Assembly: GCA_021201965.1 (NCBI GenBank) | Contig: JAJQDY010000051.1 | Coordinates: 1 to 35,328 of the forward strand | Length of the DNA stretch: 35,328 nt | Origin: Phascolarctobacterium sp. | GTDB taxonomy: Bacteria > Bacillota > Negativicutes > Acidaminococcales > Acidaminococcaceae | Direction: 5' to 3' | Part shown: piece after piece, positions 8,618 to 17,467 of the stretch | How positions within the stretch are numbered: position 1 is the stretch's first letter | How the letters are laid out: each line of letters opens with the position of its first letter | The notes under the pieces: generated by a model | What the model was told of the DNA's origin: nothing | The model's database searches: none | Seen by the model: only the letters and a program-made list of their open reading frames with translations | Made by a program: the position numbers and the translations under genes

Positions 8618-9427
8618 TTGGAATTATTACAAGTCAACAGGGAAAAATGCCTGAAATGCGGGATCTGCGTGGAATACTGCCCGGCGTGCATTTTATACCT
8701 TGGTGAGAACGGGCCGGAAAGCATAACGGACCGCGGTTGCATGGGCTGCGGGCACTGCGTGGCGATCTGCCCCGCAGGGGCAATGGAAAACAAGTTCGTC
8801 CCCCTGGACAGGCAGAGACCAGTGACAAAACCCATGCTGAGCGCTGAAGACGCCTATGAATTCCTGCGCATGCGCAGGAGCATCAGGAACTTTAAAAAGG
8901 AAGTCCCGACGGAAGAAGAGCTGGAAAGGCTCCTTGACATATGCCGCTACGCACCGACTGCGGGCAATTCCCAGGGCATGTACTACATTGTTTTCAGGGA
9001 CCCTGCAAAGATAAATGCCATTGCGGACGTCACGGTGGACTGGATGGAAGATGAGGTTGCGGCGGCTACGGAAAACAAACGCTATTTCGTGAACGTGATT
9101 AAGGCATACCGCGAGCGGCACAAGGACATTATCGCAAGGAACGCGCCGGTACTCATTTTCGCCTTTGCCAAGCGCCTTAACATAACGGCAGTAAGCAATG
9201 CGGAGCAGTCCTTTGCCTACGCCAGCCTTTTTGCCCCGGCAATAGGGCTCGGGACGACCATCGCGGGCTTCATCCAAACCTGTGGCATAGCGGGCTACAA
9301 ACCGCTGCTGGATCTTCTGGATATCCCCGCCAAGCACAAGGTTGCGGGCGCCATGATGGCGGGCTACCCCAAATATAAATTCCACCGCATGCCCGAGCGG
9401 CAGCATTTAAAGGTTGAATTCAGGTAA
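8618..9427 (+). CDS. Nitroreductase family protein with N-terminal 2[4Fe-4S] ferredoxin domain
   Basis: Fusion of a bacterial ferredoxin domain with an FMN-dependent nitroreductase domain. Two CxxCxxCxxxC clusters are visible: Cys11/14/17/21 and Cys41/44/47/51. The nitroreductase part begins about residue 80 with RMRRSIRNFK and includes YAPTAGNSQGMYY, a typical FMN-binding segment. Such fusions are common in anaerobic Firmicutes and probably pass electrons from ferredoxin to FMN; the electron acceptor is not known. The start is TTG at 8618, with GAGGTG at 8605-8610 seven nt upstream. Monocistronic, with its own promoter and a possible leader attenuator. Confidence 0.88.
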   Translation: MELLQVNREKCLKCGICVEYCPACILYLGENGPESITDRGCMGCGHCVAICPAGAMENKFVPLDRQRPVTKPMLSAEDAYEFLRMRRSIRNFKKEVPTEEELERLLDICRYAPTAGNSQGMYYIVFRDPAKINAIADVTVDWMEDEVAAATENKRYFVNVIKAYRERHKDIIARNAPVLIFAFAKRLNITAVSNAEQSFAYASLFAPAIGLGTTIAGFIQTCGIAGYKPLLDLLDIPAKHKVAGAMMAGYPKYKFHRMPERQHLKVEFR

Positions 9428-9493
9428 TACAGCGTGACACCTTTACATACCATAAACTAACCGGAATACCCACAAGTGACAGGAGGCAGGAAG

Positions 9494-11080
9494 ATGTATT
9501 TAAAAGACGTTAACGAGATCCTTTTCTGCAATGAAGGCGAAAAGGATATTATGATGGAGCCGAAGATGGCAAACCGCCACTGGCTCATAGCAGGCGCACG
9601 GGCACCGGGAAGACCGTGACCTTAAAGGGCATGGCGGAATCCTTCAGCGAGATTGGGGTTCCGGTATTCCTCGCGGACATTAAGGGAGGCGTTTCGGGAC
9701 TTGCCCAGGCGGTGGTCATGAGTGACGGCTTTCAGAAACGCCTCGACAAGCTCGGGGTCAAGGATTTCAAGCTTGACGCATATCTCGTGTGTTTCTTTGA
9801 CGTTTACGGGAAACACGGCCATCCCGTGCGCACCACCATATCGGAAATAGGCCCGGAACTTCTTGCAAGGCTCCTTGAACTTAACGATACCCAGGCAGTC
9901 GTGCTGCTCATAATTTTCAGGATTGCGGACGACAGCGGGCTCCTGCTCATTGACCTTAAGGACCTCAGGAGCATGGCGCAGTATGTTGGCGACCATGCGG
10001 CGGATTATAAGACCAAATACGGCAACATTGCCGCACAGAGCATCGGCGCAATCCAGCGTGCGCTCCTTAAACTTGAGGACCAGGGCGGCGACATCTTCTT
10101 CGGCGAGCTGGCACTTGACATAAAGGACTGGTTGACCACGGCCCCAGACGGACGCGGCATGATAAACATCCTCCACTGCGTGGAGCTTTTCCAGCAGCCG
10201 CTCCTTTACTCCACATTCCTCCTCTGGATGTTATCCGAGCTTTATAACCTCCTGCTCTAGGCAGGCGACATGGATAAACCGAAAATCATCTTCTTCTTCG
10301 ACGAGGCCCACCTCATCTTTAAGGATGCGCCGAAATCGCTCCTTGACTAGGTTGAGCAGATCGTGCGGCTCATTCGTTCCAAGAGAGCCGGCATCTACTT
10401 CATTACCCAGTCGCCGACGGATGTCCTGGACAACGTCTTAAGCTAGCTGGGCAACAAGGTGCAGCATGCGCTGCGCGCCTATTCCCCGAAGGACCAGAAG
10501 AACCTCAAGGTAACCGCCCAGACATTCAGGCAGGAAGAGGGCTTTAATGCGGAAAAAGTGCTCCACGAGCTCGGGACCGGTGAAGTCATCGTCTCCATGC
10601 TGAGTGATGAGGGCGTGCACCAGATGGCATGCTGCGCTTTCGTAATGCCACCGAGGAGCTTTATGGGCGCCGTTGACGAAAACCTGAGGAACTGGCTTAT
10701 AGCTACGAGCCCGCTCTTTAACAAATACAATACCCACATAGACCGTGAATCGGCTTATGAGGTGCTCCTGGCAAAGGCCAACCAGTGGGGCCGCGCAGCC
10801 CAAGCAAGCGGCAGGCCATGCACCGCAGCAGCAGATGCCCAAGGATTACTACCAGAAGCCCCAGGGCGCCGGCGGCATGGGCGACCTTTTAGGCAGCATC
10901 GCAGGCACCATTTTAAGCGGCGCCATGCAGGGAGGCACTACATCAGGCCATGCGCCGGCACGCGGAGGGCGCCAGCAGAAGACCGTCGTGGACCAGGTGC
11001 GCAACAAGATCATGCACCGCATGAAAACACAGATCTGCAACAGCATCGTGCGTAGCATCTTTGGCTGCCTGAAGAAATAA
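9494..11080 (+). pseudogene. HerA-like ATPase/helicase (DUF853, YjgR family), broken by two frameshifts and three TAG codons
   Basis: ATG 9494 follows AGGAGG, and the product resembles Escherichia coli YjgR over about 529 codons. A base is missing at about 9595-9598, inside the Walker A motif: GA before it, TGTGKTVTLKG after it in the next frame. The frame then runs to about 10800 with in-frame TAG at 10258, 10348 and 10444, and shifts back for the C-terminal tail ending at 11080. Walker B is IIFFFDEAHLIF. The 10444 TAG sits where the family has Gln (VLGQLGN in YjgR); the 10348 TAG lies in SLLD-x-VEQIVRLIRS, where Lys or Gln is usual. With a broken Walker A the ATPase cannot be made without frameshifting. 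Confidence 0.88.
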
Positions 11081-11100
11081 CACAAAGCTTAAAAAAGATA

Positions 11101-11141
11101 TTTAGTCAACCATAGGAAAGTTTACGGTTGACTAAATTTTT
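11101..11141. terminator. Strong hairpin terminator overlapping the next promoter
   Basis: An 11-bp perfect stem, TTTAGTCAACC (11101-11111) with GGTTGACTAAA (11126-11136), followed by TTTTT. An A-rich stretch precedes it, so it could work in both directions. Its 3' arm contains the -35 of the ecf promoter. Confidence 0.85.
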
Positions 11142-11156
11142 AATATTCTATATAAT
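11127..11156 (+). promoter_or_regulatory. Sigma-70 promoter for ecfA1-ecfA2-ecfT-truA
   Basis: TTGACT (11127-11132), 18-bp spacer, TATAAT (11151-11156). The -35 is embedded in the 3' arm of the preceding terminator. Confidence 0.75.
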
Positions 11157-11188
11157 AATGGCATAACTTTATTTTGGGAGGTATGATT

Positions 11189-12013
11189 TTGATATACCTG
11201 GAAAACCTTAAACATGTGTATAAGGATGCGGAAGGCGATGACATAACCGCCCTTGACGAGATAGACCTCCACATAAAAAAGGGGGAATTCGTTGCCATAA
11301 TAGGTGCGAACGGCAGCGGGAAATCGACGCTGGCGCGGCACCTTAATGCGCTGCTTCTGCCGGACGGGGGCAAATGCACCGTTGCAGGGCTGGACACGGC
11401 GGATGAGAAAAACCTCTGGGAGATCCGCCAGCATGTGGGCATGGTCTTCCAGAACCCTGACAACCAGATCGTGGCCTCCATCGTGGAAGAGGACGTGGCC
11501 TTCGGGCCTGAGAACCTCGGCATTGAGGCGGGGGAAATAAGGCGCCGGGTGGATAAGGCGCTTGCCGCCGTTGACATGGCTGATTACGCGAAGCATGCGC
11601 CGCACCTCTTAAGCGGCGGGCAGAAGCAGCGGGTGGCCATTGCGGGGGTGCTTGCCATAGCCCCTGAATGCATTGTGCTGGACGAACCCACCGCCATGCT
11701 GGACCCTAAGGGCAGGCGGGAAATAATAAAGACCGTAAAGAAGCTTAAGGAAGACTACGGCATGACAATAGTCTATATAACCCACAACATGACTGAAGCC
11801 ATGGAAGCGGACAGGGTCATCGTTATGGATAAGGGGAAAATCTCCTTTTCCGGCACGGTTAGGGAAGTCTTCAGCCGCGTGACGGACCTTGAAAAGCTCG
11901 GGCTTGAAGCGCCCCTTGCGGCAAAAATTGCCCTGGAGCTTAGGAAAGCCGGGGCGGGCCTTAAAAAGGACATTATAACGGATGAGGAGCTGGCGGAGGC
12001 ATTATGCCGATAG
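11189..12013 (+). CDS. ecfA1: Energy-coupling factor transporter ATPase EcfA1
   Basis: First ATPase of the shared energy-coupling module that drives vitamin- and metal-specific S components. Walker A is GANGSGKST, Q loop MVFQNPDNQIV, signature LSGGQKQRVAIAG, Walker B CIVLDEPTAML, H loop YITHNMTEA. I choose TTG at 11189 as start because GGGAGGT (11176-11182) is 6 nt upstream and the protein then begins MIYLENL, as in the family; the ATG at 11183 directly abuts the ribosome site. The stop is TAG and overlaps the start of ecfA2. No S component is in the window, so the substrate cannot be told. Confidence 0.92.
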   Translation: MIYLENLKHVYKDAEGDDITALDEIDLHIKKGEFVAIIGANGSGKSTLARHLNALLLPDGGKCTVAGLDTADEKNLWEIRQHVGMVFQNPDNQIVASIVEEDVAFGPENLGIEAGEIRRRVDKALAAVDMADYAKHAPHLLSGGQKQRVAIAGVLAIAPECIVLDEPTAMLDPKGRREIIKTVKKLKEDYGMTIVYITHNMTEAMEADRVIVMDKGKISFSGTVREVFSRVTDLEKLGLEAPLAAKIALELRKAGAGLKKDIITDEELAEALCR

Positions 12014-12861
12014 AACTTAAGAACGTATACCATACATATATGCCTAGAACTGCCTTTGAGCGCTGCGCCTTAAAGAATATTTCCCTGACCCTTAGAAAAG
12101 GCGAGACCGTTGCGGTGATAGGCCCGACGGGAAGCGGGAAATCTACCCTCATGCAGCACCTGAACGGCCTTCTTGCGCCTGATAAGGGCTGCGTCATGGT
12201 AGCAGGGACGGATCTGGCCGCAAAGGGCGATGCGGCGAAAAAGGTGCGGAATTCCGTAGGCATGGTCTTCCAGTACCCGGAGCAGCAGATTTTTTCCGAA
12301 ACGATTTACGACGATATCGCCTTCGGGCCGAAAAACAGGGGGCTTACCCCTGAAGAAACTGACGCATGCGTCAGGGAGGCCATGGCATTCGTGGGCCTTG
12401 ATTTTGACGCCTTTTCAAAACGCGACCCGTTCAGGCTTAGTGGCGGCCAGGTAAGGCGCGTCGCCATAGCAGGGATCATCGCCATGGACCCTGACTACCT
12501 GGTACTTGACGAGCCCTCCGCGGGGCTTGATCCTGCGAGCAAGGAAGCCATTCTTAAGGAAATAATGGAACTCAGGGAGAAAAAGGGCATAGCCATAATC
12601 CTTGTCACCCACAGTATGGAGGAAGCCGCAAGGTATGCGGGGAGGATGCTTGTCATATCGGGCGGTGAGCTCCTTTTTGACGGGGAGCCGGCGGCCATTT
12701 TCAGGGAGCATAAAAAAGAGCTTCTTGAAATCGGCCTTGACGAACCCCAGGTCTTTAAGCTCTCGGGGATCCTCAAAAGTTCAGGCATGGACATCCCTGA
12801 AGGAATCTTAAGCGCAATGGACCTGGTCAAAGAGATTAAAAAGGCAAAGGGGTGGAAATGA
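12004..12861 (+). CDS. ecfA2: Energy-coupling factor transporter ATPase EcfA2
   Basis: Second ECF ATPase, forming a heterodimer with EcfA1. Motifs are GPTGSGKST (Walker A), MVFQYPEQQIF (Q loop), LSGGQVRRVAIAG (signature), YLVLDEPSAGL (Walker B) and LVTHSMEEA (H loop). Length of 285 aa is typical. The ATG overlaps the end of ecfA1 by 10 nt, and its TGA overlaps the ecfT start, so the module is translationally coupled. Confidence 0.93.
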   Translation: MPIELKNVYHTYMPRTAFERCALKNISLTLRKGETVAVIGPTGSGKSTLMQHLNGLLAPDKGCVMVAGTDLAAKGDAAKKVRNSVGMVFQYPEQQIFSETIYDDIAFGPKNRGLTPEETDACVREAMAFVGLDFDAFSKRDPFRLSGGQVRRVAIAGIIAMDPDYLVLDEPSAGLDPASKEAILKEIMELREKKGIAIILVTHSMEEAARYAGRMLVISGGELLFDGEPAAIFREHKKELLEIGLDEPQVFKLSGILKSSGMDIPEGILSAMDLVKEIKKAKGWK

Positions 12862-13664
12862 TGCTGAAAGACATTACCTTGTGGCAGTATTTCCCGGGCG
12901 ACTCCTTTATCTATAAACTGGACCCGAGGACCAAGATCCTTGCAACATTCATCTATATAGTGGCGATATTTTTCGCGTATGATCCCGCATCCTATGCCGT
13001 GCTCATTGCCTTTGCGGCATTCGTTATCGGGGCAAGCCGCCTTCCGATATGGCTTGTGGTAAAATCCTTAAAGCCCGTCTGGCTGATTGCCATAATCACA
13101 CTTTTAGTCCATATGCTGACATTCCCCGGGGAAAACGTCATCTATACCTGGAGCGTTTTTAAGGTGACGGCGGAGGGCCTCGAGACTGGGCTCAAGATGT
13201 GCCTGCGGCTAATCCTGCTCCTCCTTTTTTCTTCGGTGCTGACATTTACAACGTCGCCAATAGTCTTAACGGACGGCATAGAAAGCCTCTTGTGGCCCTT
13301 TAAGAGGATAGGGGTCCCTGCGCACGAAATAGCAATGATGATGACCATAGCCCTGCGCTTTATCCCGACGCTCCTTGAAGAGATGGAGAGGATTATAAAG
13401 GCCCAGACAGCGCGCGGCGCCGATTTTTCGGAAGGGAACTTCCTTAAAAGGCTGAAGGGCATGCTGCCCATCCTGGTACCCCTTTTCGTGAGCGCCTTCA
13501 GACGGGCGGACGAGCTTGCCATTGCCATGGAGGCAAGGTGCTACAGGGGCGGCGAGGGGAGGACTGCCATGCACAGCCTCATCTATAAGGCACGGGATTA
13601 CGCATCCCTTGCCATTGTCATAATCCTTGCGGCGGTGGAGGCCTTTATGAGGTGGGGAGCATGA
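12858..13664 (+). CDS. ecfT: Energy-coupling factor transporter transmembrane protein EcfT
   Basis: Membrane scaffold of the ECF transporter that couples the ATPases to an S component. Several hydrophobic segments are visible (about 25-60, 70-90, 115-135, 245-265), and the two cytoplasmic coupling-helix motifs appear as AQTARGAD and EARCYRGG. Length about 268 aa is normal. I take ATG 12858, which gives the ATGA overlap with ecfA2; ATG 12861 is also possible. The stop overlaps the truA ATG (ATGA). Confidence 0.92.
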   Translation: MMLKDITLWQYFPGDSFIYKLDPRTKILATFIYIVAIFFAYDPASYAVLIAFAAFVIGASRLPIWLVVKSLKPVWLIAIITLLVHMLTFPGENVIYTWSVFKVTAEGLETGLKMCLRLILLLLFSSVLTFTTSPIVLTDGIESLLWPFKRIGVPAHEIAMMMTIALRFIPTLLEEMERIIKAQTARGADFSEGNFLKRLKGMLPILVPLFVSAFRRADELAIAMEARCYRGGEGRTAMHSLIYKARDYASLAIVIILAAVEAFMRWGA

Positions 13665-14419
13665 GGACGGTAAAACTCACTATTTCCTACGACGGGAGCT
13701 CCTACCACGGCTTCCAGAAACAGAAGAATGCGAAAACGGTACAGGAAGTCCTGGAGGATTTTTTAGGCCGCATCTGCGGGAAAAAGATAAACACGACTGG
13801 AAGCGGCAGGACGGACGCCGGGGTGCACGCCTTAAAACAGGTGGTTTCATTCCACACGGAATCAAAGATTCCCTGCAAAAACCTCCTTCGTGCGGCGGAA
13901 AGGATGTTGCCCTCTGATATTGCGCTCCTTGCCGCGGAAGATGAAAGGGAGGGCTTTAATGCGAGGCGCAGCGCCAGGTGGAAGCGCTATGTCTACAGGA
14001 TTATTCCATGTTGCGTGAACGACCCATTCCGCATGAAATACGCATGGTGCATGAAGGAAATGCCGGACATGGCCGCCATGGAAAAAGCGGCGGAATATCT
14101 TTTGGGCGAGCACGATTTTTCCGCCTTCAGGAGCACGGGGAGCACGGAAGGATCCCCGGTAAAGACAATATACGAGGCAAAGTGGGAGGAAAGGCACGGC
14201 AACCTTTTTTTCACCATAAGCGGGAGCGGCTTTTTATACCACATGGCAATGAACCTCGTCTGGTCCATGGTGCAGGTGGGATTTCACGCAAGGACCCCCG
14301 AAGACTTTAAAAAGGAACTTTCCTCAAAGCGCTGCGATTTTTTAAACGAACCCGCTCCCGCCGCAGGGCTCTACCTTGCCGGGGTGTTTTATAAGGAGTA
14401 CCCCGAAGAAGACGGGTAA
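13661..14419 (+). CDS. truA: tRNA pseudouridine(38-40) synthase TruA
   Basis: Converts U38, U39 and U40 of the anticodon arm to pseudouridine. The catalytic aspartate is Asp52 in GSGRTDAGVHA; the N-terminal ISYDGSSYHGFQ and the later GSGFLYHMAMNLVWSMVQVG are family signatures. The last segment is often RN.VR in other TruA proteins; here it is MNLVWSM, a mild variation. Start ATG 13661 overlaps ecfT by ATGA. The ecfA1-ecfA2-ecfT-truA order, followed by rplM-rpsI, is a classic Firmicute arrangement. Confidence 0.94.
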   Translation: MRTVKLTISYDGSSYHGFQKQKNAKTVQEVLEDFLGRICGKKINTTGSGRTDAGVHALKQVVSFHTESKIPCKNLLRAAERMLPSDIALLAAEDEREGFNARRSARWKRYVYRIIPCCVNDPFRMKYAWCMKEMPDMAAMEKAAEYLLGEHDFSAFRSTGSTEGSPVKTIYEAKWEERHGNLFFTISGSGFLYHMAMNLVWSMVQVGFHARTPEDFKKELSSKRCDFLNEPAPAAGLYLAGVFYKEYPEEDG

Positions 14420-14452
14420 GGGTAAAAGCGTAAAATTTTTGACAATTTCCCC

Positions 14453-14481
14453 TTGACTAAAAATATTTATCTGGATATAAT
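14453..14481 (+). promoter_or_regulatory. Sigma-70 promoter for rplM-rpsI
   Basis: TTGACT (14453-14458), exactly 17 bp, TATAAT (14476-14481). A second possible -35, TTGACA at 14439-14444, pairs less well. About 90 nt of leader separates the promoter from rplM. Confidence 0.85.
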
Positions 14482-14572
14482 GTAGGTACGTGATTTTCCG
14501 TATGCTTTCAACAGCCCCGAAAGATGCGGGGAAACGCATTGAATCGTATATTCTTTTGGGAGGAATATAAAA
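14482..14572 (+). promoter_or_regulatory. Putative r-protein leader upstream of rplM
   Basis: Two mutually exclusive stems are visible: CCCCG (14515-14519) with CGGGG (14527-14531), and ATGCG (14524-14528) with CGCAT (14535-14539). L13 leaders are known in Firmicutes as autoregulatory RNA elements; I infer the same role from position and structure. The ribosome site GGGAGG is at 14558-14563. Confidence 0.5.
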
Positions 14573-15010
14573 ATGAAATCATTTATGGCTAACCCGTCCA
14601 ACATTGAGCGCAAATGGTTCATCGTGGACGCGGAGGGTAAGGTCCTCGGACGCATGGCAACGGAAGTCGCAAAGGTCCTGCGCGGCAAGCATAAACCGAC
14701 GTTTACCCCGCACATGGACACTGGCGATTACGTGATTGTAATTAATGCGGACAAGGTCGTGCTGACAGGCAGTAAGCTTGATAAAAAGACTTACTTCCAC
14801 CATACGGGATACCTTGGCGGCGCAAGATACGAGGCCGCGAAGGAGCTCATGAAAAAGCACCCCGTAAGGGTCGTGGAACATGCCATAATGGGCATGCTCC
14901 CGAAAAACAGCCTGGGACACACGATCTACGGCAAACTCCACGTATACGCAGGCAGCGAGCATCCGCACGCAGCCCAGAAACCAGAAGTACTTGAAATGGA
15001 CATGAGATAA
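14573..15010 (+). CDS. rplM: 50S ribosomal protein L13
   Basis: Early-assembly large-subunit protein. The 145-residue product starts [10 protein letters not shown] and contains [30 protein letters not shown] and [12 protein letters not shown], all characteristic of L13. GGGAGG lies 9 nt before ATG 14573. It is followed by rpsI after 19 nt, the standard pair. Confidence 0.97.
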   Translation: MKSFMANPSNIERKWFIVDAEGKVLGRMATEVAKVLRGKHKPTFTPHMDTGDYVIVINADKVVLTGSKLDKKTYFHHTGYLGGARYEAAKELMKKHPVRVVEHAIMGMLPKNSLGHTIYGKLHVYAGSEHPHAAQKPEVLEMDMR

Positions 15011-15029
15011 TCCAGGAGGGAACAGTTAA

Positions 15030-15422
15030 ATGGCAGCAGTTACATATGACGCTACAGGACGCCGCAAAGCTTCAATTGCCTGCGTACGCCTTATTCCTGG
15101 TGAAGGGAAGATAACTATAAACGACCGCAAGCTGGATCAGTATTTCGGCCTTAAGACGTTGGAACTTATTATAAACCAGCCCCTCGAAGTCACCGAGACC
15201 AAGGGCAAATATGACGTACTTGCCAATGTCTACGGCGGCGGCTTCTCCGGCCAGTCAGGCGCCATCCGCCACGGGATTGCCCGCGCGCTCCTTAAGGTGG
15301 ACATGGACTACCATCCCATACTTAAAAAGGCAGGACTCTTAACTCGTGACCCCCGCAAGAAGGAACGCCGTAAATACGGTCTTAAGAAAGCCCGTAAGGC
15401 GAGCCAGTACTCGAAGCGTTAA
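15030..15422 (+). CDS. rpsI: 30S ribosomal protein S9
   Basis: Small-subunit protein whose C-terminal tail reaches the P site. [14 protein letters not shown] at the N-terminus, [19 protein letters not shown] in the middle and the ending [12 protein letters not shown] identify it. 130 residues, normal. CAGGAGGG precedes the ATG. Confidence 0.97.
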   Translation: MAAVTYDATGRRKASIACVRLIPGEGKITINDRKLDQYFGLKTLELIINQPLEVTETKGKYDVLANVYGGGFSGQSGAIRHGIARALLKVDMDYHPILKKAGLLTRDPRKKERRKYGLKKARKASQYSKR

Positions 15423-15433
15423 TACAAAAAAAG

Positions 15434-15463
15434 AAAACCTGCCTTTTTACGGCGGGTTTTTTT
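15434..15463. terminator. Bidirectional terminator between rpsI and nadE
   Basis: Stem AACCTGCC (15436-15443) with GGCGGGTT (15451-15458, one G-U pair), followed by T to 15463; an A-run before it gives a T-run on the minus strand. It serves the convergent rpsI and nadE transcripts. Confidence 0.85.
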
Positions 15464-15481
15464 ATGCCTTTTTACATATCT

Positions 15482-17374
15482 TTATTTTTTAAGGATCTCC
15501 TTTTTAAGCACCGCGTAATCCCTCGGGAAATAGGGCTCAAGCTGCGCCTCCCTGTGGTCGTAGCCGAAGGCTCTTTTCGTTATGGAAAGTACTGGTGGCG
15601 CCTGGATGCGCTTTGCCACGGAAAAGCCGGCGAAAAGCTTCCACCAGCGTTCAAGGTCCTCTATGAAGTCTTCCGGCCCATTAAATGTTTCCTTAAATGC
15701 CTTTTCGCTGCAGCCAAGTTTTTCTGCGAGGATTCCGTCCCTGTACCAGCGGAGGATTTCCGCGGAGGTGGTCTTGTGCCAGTTTTCGATGAAGGCGCGT
15801 AGGAGATAGTCGTGGTATTCGTAGATGAGGGGGTCGCCGCCTTTCCCCACGGTCTGCTCGGGGGAGAGCTCGGCGCTCGGCCTTATGTTAAAGATTTCTT
15901 CAGGGATTACTTCCCGCCTGAAGATTTTTTCATTTAAATACCTGCCCAAAGCGTAGACCTGGAACTTCCAGATATCGCCAAAAATGGCAAGGACGCCGCA
16001 GATGTCGCCGTAGAACGTGGCGTAGCCTATGGCGATCTCAGCCTTATTGGAATTGCAGGAAAAGGCGCCGCCGAAAGCTGCGGCGGCAGCCGCTATGATG
16101 CGGGCGCCCCGGTCGCGGGCCTGGATGTTTTCCATGATAAGTCCTGAAAGCTTAAGGTTAAAGGTTTTCCCATCTTTTCCCATTACTGGTACTTCGCTAA
16201 GCTGCGCAGCCGTATGGCTGCTGCTTTCCCAGATGGGGATGACGGCGTAATTTGCACTGAGGTTTGCGGCTATTTTTTCAGCAAGGGCTTTCGTTATGTC
16301 TGAATTGTATTCTGACGGCAGGTTCAGAAGGAGCACGTTTTCAGGGCCGAGGATATGGCAGTACATGGCCGCCGCAACGGCGGAATCTATACCGCCTGAG
16401 AGCCCTAAGGTCATCTTTTTTATGCCGCACTGGGCAAGGAATTTTTCCGTCCCGTATTTTAACGATCTGTATACGGATTCAGGCTCCTCAGGGAGCGGCG
16501 CGGGCCCACATTCCGCTTTTATGGCGCGCTTTTTTGCGTCCCACTTTACGGAAAGGAGCGTGTCATCGTAGAGCCCTGCGGAGGTTACCAGTTTTCCCAT
16601 GCCGTCATAGACCGACGTGCAGCCGTCATAGGTAAAGACGTTTTTCCCGTTATTCTGGATGCCTACGTTATTGCAGTAGATGAGGGGGATCCCGGCGTCT
16701 TTTGCCTGCTTGGAAAAAAGCCTGTTGCGCTTTTTGTTTTTCCCTAAGGCGTAAGGCGAGCAGGAAAGGTTAAAGAGGATGTCAGCGCCGTTTGCGGCAA
16801 GGGTCTGTGGTACGTTAAGGTGGTAATTTTTCGTCCAGCCGTCCTCGCAGAGCATGAGGCCTATTTTTACCCTTTCGCCGCAGATGGCAAGTTCAAGGGG
16901 TTTTAAGGCGGATTTTACGGAGGCACCTTCCTCGTAGCAGAGCTTCTGCAGGCTGTAGAAATAGCGGCAGTCGTCAAACTCACGGTAATTGGGGAGGGAA
17001 TTTTTCATGATGAAATCCCGCCCGAGGTACCCCTTTAAAAGTTTTCCGTCCTGCGCAGCAAAGGCGGCGTTATATTTCCTGACGCGCCCGTCCTCGTTAA
17101 GCTTATCCCTTTCAAAGGCCACGCTGCCGAACATGACACAGAGGCCGCCAGATGCGGCGGCGATTTCACGGGCGTAGTAGGCGCAGTCGTCAAGGAAGGC
17201 CTGCTGCTCCCAGACGTCGCCTATAAGGTAGCCAGGTATGCACATTTCCGGGAAGAGGAGGATATTCGCCTTATCTTCCCTCGCCTTTTTTATGATTTCA
17301 AGCATCCTCTTGAAATTTCTGTCCGGGTGCCCAGGAATGACTTCCATCTGGGCACAAGAGATATTGATATACAT
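15482..17374 (-). CDS. nadE: Glutamine-dependent NAD(+) synthase
   Basis: Converts deamido-NAD to NAD using ammonia released from glutamine. The N-terminal nitrilase-like glutaminase domain (about 1-290) has LLFPEMCIPGY (Glu), a Lys region near YLGRDFIMKN and the nucleophile Cys in IGLMLCEDGW. The synthetase domain has the P-loop LGLSGGIDSAVAAAMY and NLPSEYNSD. I choose ATG at 17374 (protein MYINISCAQMEV), preceded by a G-rich ribosome site; an upstream in-frame start would add about 24 residues that do not look like family sequence. About 630 residues, typical of the long form. Divergent from ybaK. Confidence 0.92.
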   Translation of the reverse strand: MYINISCAQMEVIPGHPDRNFKRMLEIIKKAREDKANILLFPEMCIPGYLIGDVWEQQAFLDDCAYYAREIAAASGGLCVMFGSVAFERDKLNEDGRVRKYNAAFAAQDGKLLKGYLGRDFIMKNSLPNYREFDDCRYFYSLQKLCYEEGASVKSALKPLELAICGERVKIGLMLCEDGWTKNYHLNVPQTLAANGADILFNLSCSPYALGKNKKRNRLFSKQAKDAGIPLIYCNNVGIQNNGKNVFTYDGCTSVYDGMGKLVTSAGLYDDTLLSVKWDAKKRAIKAECGPAPLPEEPESVYRSLKYGTEKFLAQCGIKKMTLGLSGGIDSAVAAAMYCHILGPENVLLLNLPSEYNSDITKALAEKIAANLSANYAVIPIWESSSHTAAQLSEVPVMGKDGKTFNLKLSGLIMENIQARDRGARIIAAAAAAFGGAFSCNSNKAEIAIGYATFYGDICGVLAIFGDIWKFQVYALGRYLNEKIFRREVIPEEIFNIRPSAELSPEQTVGKGGDPLIYEYHDYLLRAFIENWHKTTSAEILRWYRDGILAEKLGCSEKAFKETFNGPEDFIEDLERWWKLFAGFSVAKRIQAPPVLSITKRAFGYDHREAQLEPYFPRDYAVLKKEILKK

Positions 17375-17391
17375 TTTCCCGCCTTCCGGAT

Positions 17392-17421
17392 TTGCAAAAG
17401 ATATCTTTACTCTGATATTAT
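17392..17421 (+). promoter_or_regulatory. Possible promoter for ybaK inside the 5' end of nadE
   Basis: TTGCAA (17392-17397), 18-bp spacer, TATTAT (17416-17421), about 45 nt before the ybaK start. It lies just upstream of nadE, which reads the other way. Confidence 0.45.
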
Positions 17422-17467
17422 AACAGAGCTGGAAGAAAACCGCCACTTTTTAAAGGAGATATTGGCA

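Noticed and set aside
15500-16650. Several plus-strand open frames opposite nadE
   Set aside because: They are antisense to a well-supported nadE and have no ribosome sites or family features.
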